A stretch of 64,000 nucleotides of DNA from Anaerostipes amylophilus. Its GTDB lineage: Bacteria; Bacillota; Clostridia; Lachnospirales; Lachnospiraceae. The notes under the pieces are model-generated. The model worked only from the letters and a program-made list of their open reading frames with translations. It was not told the DNA's origin and made no database searches. The position numbers and the translations under genes are program-made. Position 1 is the stretch's first letter. The number at the start of each line of letters is the position of its first letter. This document shows positions 34,602 to 42,637 of this stretch, one piece after another. The stretch spans positions 213,054 through 277,053 of the forward strand of contig NZ_JAOQJG010000005.1 of assembly GCF_025567365.1 (NCBI RefSeq), written 5' to 3'.

Positions 34602-35252
34602 TTATTCACCATTTTCTTTTCTGATACTTCTCACTTCTTCATTGATTGCTAACATCTTGCTGTCTAAGAATGCCACAAGATCTGCACATTCTTTTAATTC
34701 CTGCTTAATGTACTCTGGTGTATTACCTTCGTACTTATAATAAATCTTATGTTCCAGAGATGCCCAGAAATCCATCGCTACGGTTCTGATCTGAATCTCT
34801 ACTTTCGTACGAACAACTTTATCAGACAAAAAGATCGGCACTCTTACGATCAGATGATAACTTCTGTATCCATTGATCTTTGGATTCAGCATATAATCCT
34901 TTGTCTTCAATACTTCTATATCATCCTGTGATGCGATCATATCAACAATTCTATAAATATCGGGTGTAAATGAACAGATAACTCTTACTCCTGCAATATC
35001 ATCGATATATTTCTGAATATTCTCTACGGTAATCTCTTTTCCTTTTCTCATCAGCTTACGAGTGATGCTTTCATCTGTCTTAAGTCTTGATTCTATATGT
35101 TCAATTGGATTGTACTGATGTACTAAACGGAACTCATCATTTAATATCTCTAACTTTGTTCTAATCTCTTTTAATGCAGAACGATATAATAATTTAATCT
35201 TTCGATATTCAAGCATTACATCTTGTACATCAGGTAATTCTAATTCTCTCAT
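34602..35252 (-). CDS. relQ: Small alarmone synthetase (GTP pyrophosphokinase, RelQ type)
   Basis: Makes (p)ppGpp from GTP/GDP and ATP. 216 residues consisting of only the synthetase domain: RKIKLLYRSALKEIRTKLE, then GVRVICSFTPDIYRI, INGYRSYHLIVRVP and VEIQIRTVAMDFWASLEHKI. The hydrolase HD domain of long RelA/SpoT is absent, so this is a stress-type, synthesis-only enzyme. It has a good ribosome site, and the SRP RNA gene lies upstream on the same strand. Confidence 0.92.
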   Translation of the reverse strand: MRELELPDVQDVMLEYRKIKLLYRSALKEIRTKLEILNDEFRLVHQYNPIEHIESRLKTDESITRKLMRKGKEITVENIQKYIDDIAGVRVICSFTPDIYRIVDMIASQDDIEVLKTKDYMLNPKINGYRSYHLIVRVPIFLSDKVVRTKVEIQIRTVAMDFWASLEHKIYYKYEGNTPEYIKQELKECADLVAFLDSKMLAINEEVRSIRKENGE

Positions 35253-35406
35253 GTCTACTCACTCCTTACCTTGTTTGCTGTTTCTATTTTAACACTGTTT
35301 GGATTTGTATTCAATAGTGTACAATCTGCTGAAATTTCTTAGACTTCTCAATTATAAACTGAGGTTAAATGAAATGAAAAATGATAAGTTTAATTTCTAT
35401 GATAAT

Positions 35407-35413
35407 AAAAAAA
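35407..35413 (-). terminator. U7 tail of SRP RNA
   Basis: Seven T on the minus strand follow the closing stem (GCACGGA pairing with TCCGTGC), so the RNA's own terminal helix region can act with this tract to end transcription. Confidence 0.65.
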
Positions 35414-35681
35414 TCCGTGCGGCCTGCCTTGTGTCGCCTTCCACAGACGTTACCTCTATAGTTAACTCAACCCAGGCACCCTCACGGCACATAGAAGGTT
35501 CCACTTAGTGCTGCTTTGTTCCCAACCTGACACGGTTCGTGGATTCCTATTGCGTGAGACCCAGATATCAACGCCACTTGTAGAGGGCAGCTCTACAGAA
35601 GACAACCCGAAACAAGACCATCACCTCTGCTATAGCGGATTGCAGAAAAAGGGTGCCGCTACCTCCCCGGCTAGCACGGAA
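35414..35681 (-). ncRNA. ffs: Signal recognition particle RNA, large bacterial type
   Basis: About 268 nt on the minus strand. The 5' part carries the Alu-domain signature (GTGCTAGCCGGGGAGGTAGC). The apical SRP54-binding hairpin follows: CAGG, then GGAA tetraloop with a TG/CA closing pair instead of the common CC/GG, then AAGCAGC. The 5' TCCGTGC pairs with 3' GCACGGA. It is the long, Alu-containing type typical of Firmicutes. It forms the ribosome-bound targeting particle with Ffh. The promoter is at 35732-35760. Confidence 0.93.
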
Positions 35682-35704
35682 GCTTTATGACTTGATTATC
35701 TTTG

Positions 35705-35724
35705 GCATCTTAGATTTAAGATGC
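35705..35724 (-). promoter_or_regulatory. Perfect hairpin at the 5' end of the SRP precursor
   Basis: GCATCTTA / TAAGATGC with a 4-base loop, located a few bases after the predicted transcription start (about 35726) and upstream of the mature RNA. It may protect the 5' end or be a processing site. Confidence 0.55.
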
Positions 35725-35731
35725 ATATTTG

Positions 35732-35760
35732 ATTATACTAAATAGTTATCTCAAGGTCAA
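35732..35760 (-). promoter_or_regulatory. Promoter of the SRP RNA
   Basis: Minus strand -35 TTGACC (forward 35755-35760), exact 17-base spacer, -10 TATAAT (forward 35732-35737): a near-consensus strong promoter, as expected for a stable RNA. Confidence 0.85.
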
Positions 35761-35799
35761 TAGTTATTATCTTTTTTAATAAATTCTATTATTTTTCTG

Positions 35800-37230
35800 T
35801 TATGTTGTTGTGTATGCTTTAATCCTCATTGTAAGTCTTGCAGAATACAGATCATACCATTTATTTCCCTTCAAGCAGACATAACTCTGTCCTTTCGCTG
35901 TTTTATTCACAAATCTGATCCAGCCAAAATTGTCACTGTGATCGCATCCGATGAGTGCTGTTGAACCTATCTTAATAACTATAGAGAACTTTTCTCCTTT
36001 GACCAGTCTGACTTTCTGCTTCAGATCGATCGTATGTGTTCCCGCTTCTTTGATCGTTCCTGTCATAGCACGTTTTAACAGCTTCTTTCCTGATGTCGGT
36101 TTTCCTTTCTTCGGGTTTTTATATATTTGAATGCTGTATTTTACATTTGGATTCATTGTAACTACATTGACTGCTTTTAGCGTCTCTTTTTTCTTCTTTG
36201 TTCCTTTTTTCGCTGTGTATATATTAGCGATCTGCTGACCTTTCTTCAATCGGTATGCAGATGGATTTGCTGATCCATCATAAAAATAGTTGTATTTATA
36301 TGTAGATGACTTTACAAACTGACCTGACAAGAATTCACACATAGATCTATCTTCATAAGATATATAGGTATATCCCTTGTCTTCTTCCTTGTTTCCCCAG
36401 CTGTTTTTTATGATCCATGCACCATTTCTCTTTGGTTTTGATGCCTCCCCAAACTTATCTCTACTGTAATTATCATTCCACCCAACAATTGTTACGATAT
36501 GATTTGCTGCATCCTCTGATAATGTACAATTATAAGATTTATGTGATCTATCGTAGAATTTTTCATCTTCCTCTGTCGTTTCTGGTGCATGATATGCTAC
36601 AACAACTGATCCATATTTTTTTATGTAAGATTTTACTACATTGATTGATGGATTATTTCCAAGGAAAAATCCATTTTTTAAAATCGCAGCATCTTTTTGC
36701 CCAAGCTTGCTTGATAATGTCCATTTATTGGTATTAAATGGAGCTGTACTCTCGTTGGCCAGCCCATACCATCCTGTTAATGTGATCATCGCAAGCTGTG
36801 CATTTCCACCTGAATATTTCCAGTTTCCTGATACTTTTGTTGCATCTCCTTTTGTGTTATTCAGCGCATCATTTGTTCGATTATACATAAAATATCCTAA
36901 ATGTTTTTCTGAATAATCAACATTCTTTTTTACTTTCTTTTGTTTAATTAATGATGTTTCACCCAGCGATGCCAAACCAAATGCCCAACAAAGTTCTGTA
37001 TTCCCCTGATTCTTTACTAATGTGACAAGACCTTGTTCTGCTGCATTATAATATCCGGCATATGATCTTGCATAAGTTTTATTCTGCTGACTTTCCTTCG
37101 GTGACTCTATATTTAAATGAATAGAATGATATCCTGTTGGTTTCTGTGCTGCAAATACTCCCTCAATTGAAGATAAACACATTATTCCTGCACATAACAG
37201 TATTGCTGTTAATTTCTTAATTCTGTGCAT
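35800..37230 (-). CDS. Secreted papain-like (C1 family) cysteine peptidase
   Basis: 476 residues. The signal peptide (about 1-28, LTAILLCAGIMCLSSIEGVFA) is followed by a short propart. The C1 catalytic domain has KNQGNTELCWAFG (oxyanion Gln and nucleophile Cys, near residue 80), His in AANHIVTIVGWND and Asn in AWIIKNSWG. The C-terminal ~150 residues are Lys-rich beta-type sequence, like the lectin-like tail seen in other clostridial C1 proteases. Its start overlaps tadA by 14 bases. It is probably exported to the envelope or medium; the substrate is unknown. Confidence 0.9.
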   Translation of the reverse strand: MHRIKKLTAILLCAGIMCLSSIEGVFAAQKPTGYHSIHLNIESPKESQQNKTYARSYAGYYNAAEQGLVTLVKNQGNTELCWAFGLASLGETSLIKQKKVKKNVDYSEKHLGYFMYNRTNDALNNTKGDATKVSGNWKYSGGNAQLAMITLTGWYGLANESTAPFNTNKWTLSSKLGQKDAAILKNGFFLGNNPSINVVKSYIKKYGSVVVAYHAPETTEEDEKFYDRSHKSYNCTLSEDAANHIVTIVGWNDNYSRDKFGEASKPKRNGAWIIKNSWGNKEEDKGYTYISYEDRSMCEFLSGQFVKSSTYKYNYFYDGSANPSAYRLKKGQQIANIYTAKKGTKKKKETLKAVNVVTMNPNVKYSIQIYKNPKKGKPTSGKKLLKRAMTGTIKEAGTHTIDLKQKVRLVKGEKFSIVIKIGSTALIGCDHSDNFGWIRFVNKTAKGQSYVCLKGNKWYDLYSARLTMRIKAYTTT

Positions 37231-37699
37231 TTTTTTCCTCCTTTTTCTTCCTTCTTAATTCTCTGAAAAAATCTGATAACATCTGGCTGCATTCTTCTTC
37301 TAAAATTCCATGTTCAATCTCTGTCTGATGATTAAACCGTTCTACCTGCAAAATGTTCAAAACAGATCCCGCACATCCCGCCTTGGGATTCATTGCTCCA
37401 ATAACAACCTTTGGAATTCTCGCCTGAACAATCGCTCCTGCACACATCTGACATGGTTCAAGTGTAATATACATTGTACATTCCTCAAGTCTCCAATCCT
37501 CTAACTTCTTGCTGGCTTTCTGGATTGCAAGTAATTCTGCATGTGCTAACGTTGTTTTCTTTTTATTTCTCTGATTATAAGCTCTGGCTATGATTTTATC
37601 TTCATGAACAATCACACACCCAATTGGTACATCACCGACTGCTGCTGCTTTTTTTGCCTGCCGGATTGCTTCTTTCATATATTTTTCTTCTTGTGTCAC
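37217..37699 (-). CDS. tadA: tRNA-specific adenosine deaminase
   Basis: Converts A34 to inosine in tRNA-Arg(ACG). 160 residues. The zinc site His/Glu is in LAHAELLAIQ (about 53-60), and the cysteines are in LEPCQMCAGAI (about 85). It is the upstream gene of an overlapping pair with the secreted protease. The origin-proximal location matches yaaJ of B. subtilis. Confidence 0.95.
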   Translation of the reverse strand: MTQEEKYMKEAIRQAKKAAAVGDVPIGCVIVHEDKIIARAYNQRNKKKTTLAHAELLAIQKASKKLEDWRLEECTMYITLEPCQMCAGAIVQARIPKVVIGAMNPKAGCAGSVLNILQVERFNHQTEIEHGILEEECSQMLSDFFRELRRKKKEEKNAQN

Positions 37700-37737
37700 G
37701 TCTGTTCCCCTTATATCTATGTCATATTTTTTTCTAT

Positions 37738-37743
37738 TATAAC
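37738..37743 (+). promoter_or_regulatory. -10 element just before the 37749 gene (possible leaderless mRNA)
   Basis: TATAAC ends 5 bases before the ATG at 37749, so transcription would start near the start codon itself. No ribosome site is visible. No convincing -35 was found 17 bases upstream. Confidence 0.35.
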
Positions 37744-37748
37744 ATAGA

Positions 37749-38666
37749 ATGAATCAAAAAGAGAGTAGACGATTGTCAGATTATCAGCGTATTGTATCCT
37801 ATCTGTATGAATATCACCATGGAATTAAAGGTTCTAATGTTGGTTTTGCCAAAATAGAAAAGCGCCAGAATCAACTGCGGGTATATTTCCATGTAAAGAC
37901 AAATGATCAGGCATTGGAATATAAAATTTATTTTTATCATTTTCATGAAGGTACAATGGAGGGAATTTTTCTTGATACGATCAGACGAAGTGATGCAATC
38001 ATCGAATTTAAAAAGAATTATCCTGTAATTGAAAATTTTGAAGAAATGGATGGTTTTCTGATCTATCACTCAAATGAACATTTCTTTGGGTCACAATGGA
38101 AAGAACTTCCGATCATTATCCGGAGTTTTAAGCCCTTGGAAATTCCGGATGCCAAACCAGAAATAGTAGAAACGATAGAAAAAACAGAGGAAACTAAAGA
38201 AACAGAAGAGATAGAAGAGACAGAAGAGACAGAAGAGATCGCGGAGACAAAAACTTCCGGACTTTCTGAGTATATTGAAGCTCTTCAATTAGAAAAGGAT
38301 GCCAAAAATATCCGGCATCCTGATCCTGTTAAAGGTTTTGACTGGAAGGAGTATCCCACCTTGCCAATGCCTCTTTCTTACAGCCTTGATCCTAGCATTA
38401 AGATCACACTAAAAGATCTTGATCAGATTCCTGACCTTGATGACAACGTAAAAGCAAATGGATTCCTTCTTTTAAATTATGGAAATTTCGGCCATCTGAT
38501 GCTTGCAAAAGATGCTGACAGCGGCCAGCGTTATCTCGGAATTCCTGGAATCTTTGATAACGAAAAAGCTTTTATCTCTCGTTTATTTGGATTTAAAACA
38601 TTTATCACAGTTCCTTTAAAGCCTCATAAAACTGGTAATTTCGGCTATTTTATCTTACCGATCTAA
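37749..38666 (+). CDS. DUF6128-like hypothetical protein
   Basis: 305 residues. The N-terminal beta-rich domain (about 12-115) has YLYEYHHGIKGSNVGFAKIE. An acidic Glu/Thr low-complexity linker (about 140-170) follows. The C-terminal domain (about 190-305) has a repeated G-x-F/L-L-L-N-Y-G-N-F-G-H-L pattern and L-G-I-P-G-I-F-D-N-E. I believe this belongs to a Lachnospiraceae-specific family of unknown function (DUF6128), by memory of sequence pattern only. The start lacks a ribosome site. The 3' end overlaps the convergent ksgA by 12 bases. Confidence 0.7.
   Translation: MNQKESRRLSDYQRIVSYLYEYHHGIKGSNVGFAKIEKRQNQLRVYFHVKTNDQALEYKIYFYHFHEGTMEGIFLDTIRRSDAIIEFKKNYPVIENFEEMDGFLIYHSNEHFFGSQWKELPIIIRSFKPLEIPDAKPEIVETIEKTEETKETEEIEETEETEEIAETKTSGLSEYIEALQLEKDAKNIRHPDPVKGFDWKEYPTLPMPLSYSLDPSIKITLKDLDQIPDLDDNVKANGFLLLNYGNFGHLMLAKDADSGQRYLGIPGIFDNEKAFISRLFGFKTFITVPLKPHKTGNFGYFILPI
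38160..38250 (+). repeat. Acidic low-complexity repeat
   Basis: Direct repeats of GAAACAGAAGAG-like units coding for E-T/I-E-E in the linker of the DUF6128-like protein. It is coding sequence, not a mobile or CRISPR repeat. Confidence 0.7.
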
Positions 38667-39512
38667 TATGTTTGCAAGTGTTGCAAACTGTTCCAAAGTT
38701 AAGGCTTCTCCTCGGACAGATGCTGGTAATCCCATCTCTTCTAATGCCTGTGCTACCTGTTCTTTGGAGAAGTTTAGCCCACCAAAATTCTTAATTCCGT
38801 TCTGAAGTGTTTTTCTTCTCTGGTTAAAAGACGCACGGATCAATTGGAATAACAGCTTTTCATTTGTAACTTTGATCGGTGCATCTTTATATTTTGTCAG
38901 ACGAATAACTGCTGAACCTACTTTCGGTCTTGGCATAAAACAGTTTGGCGGTACATTTGCTACCACATATGGTTCTGCATAATACTGAACTGCCAGCGAT
39001 AATGCCCCATAGTCCTTTGTTCCAGGGCCTGACTGCATGCGGTCTGCAACTTCTTTCTGTACCATAACTGTGATGCTGTCGATTGGCACATGACTTTCAA
39101 ACAATCCCATAATGATCGGTGTTGTAATGTAATATGGAAGATTGGCAACCACTTTTACAGGCTTACCGCCGTTCTTTTCTTCTACAATCTTTGCGATATC
39201 AACTTTCAAAATATCCGCATTTAAAATGGACACGTTGTCATATGCACTTAATGTATCTGATAAGATTGGAATCAGATTCTTATCAATCTCGACTGCCATG
39301 ACTTCTCTTGCATTTTCAGCAAGATACTGTGTCATAGTTCCAATTCCTGGTCCGATTTCCAATACAAAATCTTCTTTATTTACTTCGGCAGCGGAAATAA
39401 TCTTCTCAAGTACACGTTCATCGATCAGGAAATTCTGCCCAAATTTCTTCTGAAAATCAAAGTCATATTTTTGGATTACTTCTATTGTATTTTTTGGATT
39501 CCCAAGTTTCAC
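38655..39512 (-). CDS. ksgA: 16S rRNA (adenine1518/1519-N6)-dimethyltransferase
   Basis: Dimethylates two adjacent adenines at the 3' end of 16S rRNA. 285 residues. It opens with FDFQKKFGQNFLIDE. The SAM site is in LEIGPGIGTMTQYLAE, the motif NLPYYITTPIIM (NxxY/F class) is present, and the C-terminal domain has RASFNQRRKTLQN. GTG at 39512 has AGAGG upstream. It lies 2 bases after tatD in a tatD-ksgA operon. Confidence 0.97.
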   Translation of the reverse strand: MKLGNPKNTIEVIQKYDFDFQKKFGQNFLIDERVLEKIISAAEVNKEDFVLEIGPGIGTMTQYLAENAREVMAVEIDKNLIPILSDTLSAYDNVSILNADILKVDIAKIVEEKNGGKPVKVVANLPYYITTPIIMGLFESHVPIDSITVMVQKEVADRMQSGPGTKDYGALSLAVQYYAEPYVVANVPPNCFMPRPKVGSAVIRLTKYKDAPIKVTNEKLLFQLIRASFNQRRKTLQNGIKNFGGLNFSKEQVAQALEEMGLPASVRGEALTLEQFATLANILDR

Positions 39513-39514
39513 TC

Positions 39515-40288
39515 TTATACCTCTTTCATACGATACAATTTTCTTGCATTTTCTTCTGTGACTGCGATCAGTTCCTCTTTATCAATCCCTTTGATCTGAC
39601 TGAGCGCTTCTGCTACATAATTCAAGTTCAGAGAAGAATTTCTCTTGCCTCTGTTTGGTTCTGGTGACAGATATGGACAATCTGTCTCTAATACGATTCT
39701 GTCTAATGGTGTATACGCTGCAACTTCTTTTAATGTCTTTGCATTTTTAAATGTCACAACCCCGCCAATTCCAATATAAAATCCCATATCAAGGAATTGT
39801 CTTGCCATTTCTTTGGAATATGAAAAACAATGAACCACTCCTCCGATGTCTTCTGCATGTAATGATTTCATTATATCATATGTGTCCTTTGCTGCATCCC
39901 TGCTGTGAATAATAATTGGTAATCTCACTTCCCTGGCAAGCTCAATCTGTGCTTCAAACCATTTTTTCTGAATCTCACGTTCTGGTTCATCCCAGTAATA
40001 ATCTAGTCCAATTTCACCGATTGCAAGAATCTTATCTTTGCCTGCGTATTCCTTTAATGTATCCATATCTGACTCTGTAAGATCAGCTGTATCACTTGGA
40101 TGAACTCCAACAGCTCCATACATCATCGGATATCGATTCACTGCATCTACGATCCATGCAGATGTTTCCATATTAGATCCTACATCAACAATCGTTCCGA
40201 TCCCATTATCTTTCATAGAAACCAACAGTTCTTCTCTATCCTGATCAAACTGCTTATCATCGTAATGTGCATGTGTATCAAATATCAT
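39515..40288 (-). CDS. tatD: TatD-family metal-dependent hydrolase
   Basis: TIM-barrel phosphoesterase/deoxyribonuclease family (YabD of B. subtilis). 257 residues. Metal ligands are in IFDTHAHYDD, GEIGLDYYWD, I-I-H-S-R-D-A, V-V-H-C-F-S and L-E-T-D-C-P-Y-L-S-P. ATG overlaps the stop of the NYN-LOTUS gene (ATGA), so the two are coupled. The in vivo substrate is not established. Confidence 0.95.
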   Translation of the reverse strand: MIFDTHAHYDDKQFDQDREELLVSMKDNGIGTIVDVGSNMETSAWIVDAVNRYPMMYGAVGVHPSDTADLTESDMDTLKEYAGKDKILAIGEIGLDYYWDEPEREIQKKWFEAQIELAREVRLPIIIHSRDAAKDTYDIMKSLHAEDIGGVVHCFSYSKEMARQFLDMGFYIGIGGVVTFKNAKTLKEVAAYTPLDRIVLETDCPYLSPEPNRGKRNSSLNLNYVAEALSQIKGIDKEELIAVTEENARKLYRMKEV

Positions 40289-41232
40289 CGTTTCTCCCCT
40301 TTCTCTCTTCGTCTCTTTAATCTAACTGTATTTCCGTTAACTGCAAGGCAGTGAATACTTCGTAAAAAACTTGACATACGGCTGTACCCATAGTCTTTTA
40401 TATTAAATCCGCTGTGTTTATCTTTCAATTCTAATGTTATGGCTGATAAATTCTCCAGTGAACCTCCATTTTTCTTTACAAAAAGAATCACTTCTTCTTC
40501 AATCGTTTCTCTGCTTGTCAATTCTTTAAATTCCACATAACAATTGGTATCTTCCTGAACGATCACAAAATTATCCATCTCTTCATCGATCAACACACTT
40601 AATTTTGTATATCCATAATTTCGCACATCAAAATCTGAATATTTCTCATTCAGTCGGTTTCCAATTCTCCCTAAATCAACTGGTGCATTTCCATTTTCAC
40701 TGATGATATCCGCAATTGTGCAAGAAATTTCGTCTAATGATGTTACATTTTCAATCTCATTATTTTCAATCTCATCTTCTTTATCCCTGTCTGCTTCATA
40801 CAGAAGATTTAGATGTATAAATTTATTACATGCTCTTGTCAATGCAACCGGCGTCTTGGATTCTCCCATACCAATAACGTACATATGCTCTTCTCGAAGT
40901 CTCATCGCAAGCCTTGTAAAATCACTGTCACTAGTTACCAGGCAAAATCCATCCACTTTCTTCCCATATAATAAGTCCATTGCATCAATAACCATTGCCA
41001 TATCTGTTGCATTCTTACCTGAAGTGTAAGCGAACTGCTGTACAGGAATAATGGAATACTCTAATAATAACTCTTCATTCCACCCATTTGCCTTTGACCA
41101 GTTTCCATAGATTCTTCGGCAAGATGGAAATCCATATGCTTCAAGTTCCTGAAAAATAATAGGTGCATACTTGGGACTGATATTATCTGCATCGATCAGA
41201 ACTGCAAACTGATTCTTTTCTTCTTCTACCAT
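40285..41232 (-). CDS. NYN-domain (PIN-like) ribonuclease with two LOTUS/OST-HTH domains
   Basis: 315 residues from ATG 41232 (GAGGG 5 bases upstream; an ATG at 41244 lacks a site). The NYN domain (about 8-150) has FAVLIDADNISP, D-M-A-M-V-I-D-A-M and TSDSDFTRLAMRLRE, so the acidic metal residues are present. Two LOTUS (OST-HTH) domains follow at about 165-240 and 245-315, each ending in the diagnostic D-x-x-x-Y-G-Y-T/S-K/R-L/M-S pattern (VRNYGYTKLSVLI, IKDYGYSRMSSFL). The family expectation is RNA binding, with cleavage by the NYN part. It is coupled to tatD. Confidence 0.9.
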   Translation of the reverse strand: MVEEEKNQFAVLIDADNISPKYAPIIFQELEAYGFPSCRRIYGNWSKANGWNEELLLEYSIIPVQQFAYTSGKNATDMAMVIDAMDLLYGKKVDGFCLVTSDSDFTRLAMRLREEHMYVIGMGESKTPVALTRACNKFIHLNLLYEADRDKEDEIENNEIENVTSLDEISCTIADIISENGNAPVDLGRIGNRLNEKYSDFDVRNYGYTKLSVLIDEEMDNFVIVQEDTNCYVEFKELTSRETIEEEVILFVKKNGGSLENLSAITLELKDKHSGFNIKDYGYSRMSSFLRSIHCLAVNGNTVRLKRRREKGEKR

Positions 41233-41265
41233 ATTTTCCCTCATATCTAAAATTGTTTATAAAAT

Positions 41266-41298
41266 GAAAAAAGGATATATCCTCTCGAATATATCCTT
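41266..41298 (-). terminator. Terminator of tRNA-Gly
   Basis: Perfect 10-bp stem (AAGGATATAT / ATATATCCTT), followed on the minus strand by TTTTTTCATTTT, a dozen bases past the tRNA 3' end. Confidence 0.85.
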
Positions 41299-41310
41299 AA
41301 GTAAATACCA

Positions 41311-41381
41311 AGCGGGTGATGGGAATCGAACCCACGTGATCAGCTTGGAAGGCTGGAGTTCTACCATTGAACTACACCCGC
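41311..41381 (-). tRNA. tRNA-Gly (anticodon TCC)
   Basis: 71 nt. Acceptor GCGGGTG / CACCCGC, with discriminator T. Anticodon loop CTTCCAA. T loop TTCGATT. CCA is not encoded. One base mismatch lies at the outer pair of the anticodon stem. Confidence 0.95.
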
Positions 41382-41519
41382 ATATCTTGTTCGCTGTTAT
41401 TTGTTTTCCCCAGCGACAAATAATACTATACCATCACTTTTTATAAATTGCAAGTGTTTTTTTGAATTTTTTTTATTTTTTTGAATAAATTATTGTAAAG
41501 GCTTCTTGGAGTATATTTT

Positions 41520-42092
41520 ATGATGAATTCTATCTGGTGTTTTATGATCTTATTTGGCTTGATCGTTGGAAGCTTTAATGGGAAGATTGCTGTACTTTCC
41601 GATACAATTCTTTCTTCCTCCAAAGAAGCTGTAGAACTCTGCATCCTTATGTTTGGAATTGTTGGTCTGTGGTCTGGACTCATGAGCATTGCCTTATCTC
41701 TTGGAATCACTACAAAACTTCAGCAAATGTTATCTCCCTTCCTTTCCTTTCTTTTCCCTAATTTAAAAAACAAAAAAGCAAAAGAATACATCAGCACTAA
41801 TATTATTGCAAATATGCTAGGGCTTGGCTGGGCTGCAACTCCTTCTGGATTAAAAGCTATGGAAGAATTACAAAAAAATAATCCTCATAAAGATACCGCA
41901 ACCAATGAAATGTGTTCTTTTCTTATTTTAAATATCTCATCCTTGCAGCTGATTCCGATCAATATCATTGCTTACCGCAGCCAATATGGTTCCGTAAACC
42001 CAACGAAAGTACTGATTCCTGGACTGATCGCAACTTTTGCTTCCACGATCATGGCTGTTATCTATATCAAATGGAAGGACCGAAAACGATGA
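41520..42092 (+). CDS. spmA: Spore maturation protein A
   Basis: Membrane protein of the nucleoside-transporter-related (Gate) family, needed for proper spore core dehydration in Bacillus. 190 residues. Hydrophobic segments include WCFMILFGLIVGSFNGKI and ELCILMFGIVGLWSGLM, and the motif G-L-G-W-A-A-T-P-S-G-L-K-A-M is typical of SpmA. The stop overlaps the spmB start (ATGA). It is preceded by T-rich tracts without a recognised vegetative promoter; a sporulation sigma factor is likely. Confidence 0.92.
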   Translation: MMNSIWCFMILFGLIVGSFNGKIAVLSDTILSSSKEAVELCILMFGIVGLWSGLMSIALSLGITTKLQQMLSPFLSFLFPNLKNKKAKEYISTNIIANMLGLGWAATPSGLKAMEELQKNNPHKDTATNEMCSFLILNISSLQLIPINIIAYRSQYGSVNPTKVLIPGLIATFASTIMAVIYIKWKDRKR

Positions 42093-42604
42093 TCACATTT
42101 CTTGCAAATCTTGTAATTCCAATGTTTATATTTACTCTTATTTTATATGGAACATTAAAGAGGAAGGATATCTATACACCATTTCTTGAAGGCGTTATGG
42201 ACGGCTTTAAGATCGTATTTGAGATTGCTCCAACTTTGATTGCTTTATTTTTTGCAATTCAGATCTTTCGTTCTTCTGGTGCTCTTGACCTGATTGTTCG
42301 TTTTCTGACCCCTGTCGGGAGTCTGCTTAAGATTCCTCAAGAAGTTCTTCCTGTGATTTTTGCAAAACTTTTTTCTTCTTCTGCTGCAACTGGATTTTTA
42401 TTGGATATTTATAAAACTTCTGGTCCGGATTCTTTAGCGGGATTTATGTCCTCTGTGATCCTCAGCTCTACAGAGACCTGTTTTTATACATTATCTGTAT
42501 ATTATTCTGTGGTTGGAATTAAAAAAATCCGTTATACTCTGACTGGTGCATTACTTGCTGTGTTTACAGGAACCCTGATTTCTATTGTACTGTGTTATTT
42601 ATAG
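42089..42604 (+). CDS. spmB: Spore maturation protein B
   Basis: 171 residues starting at ATG 42089 (a longer in-frame extension upstream overlaps spmA and is not needed). About five hydrophobic segments are present. VMDGFKIVFEIAPTLIALFFAI and P-V-I-F-A-K-L-F-S-S-S-A-A-T-G fit the SpmB/Gate family. It forms a pair with SpmA in spore-core dehydration. The ATGA overlap indicates coupled translation. Confidence 0.92.
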   Translation: MITFLANLVIPMFIFTLILYGTLKRKDIYTPFLEGVMDGFKIVFEIAPTLIALFFAIQIFRSSGALDLIVRFLTPVGSLLKIPQEVLPVIFAKLFSSSAATGFLLDIYKTSGPDSLAGFMSSVILSSTETCFYTLSVYYSVVGIKKIRYTLTGALLAVFTGTLISIVLCYL

Positions 42605-42637
42605 CCTATCAAAATCTCTCTTTCCAAAAGAATTTTA

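Noticed and set aside
35299..35690. Two plus-strand reading frames of 60-69 codons
   Set aside because: They overlap the antisense of SRP RNA and show no protein-like signal or ribosome site.
41912..42088. Longer start for spmB
   Set aside because: It would overlap spmA by about 180 bases; the ATG overlapping the spmA stop gives the usual family length.
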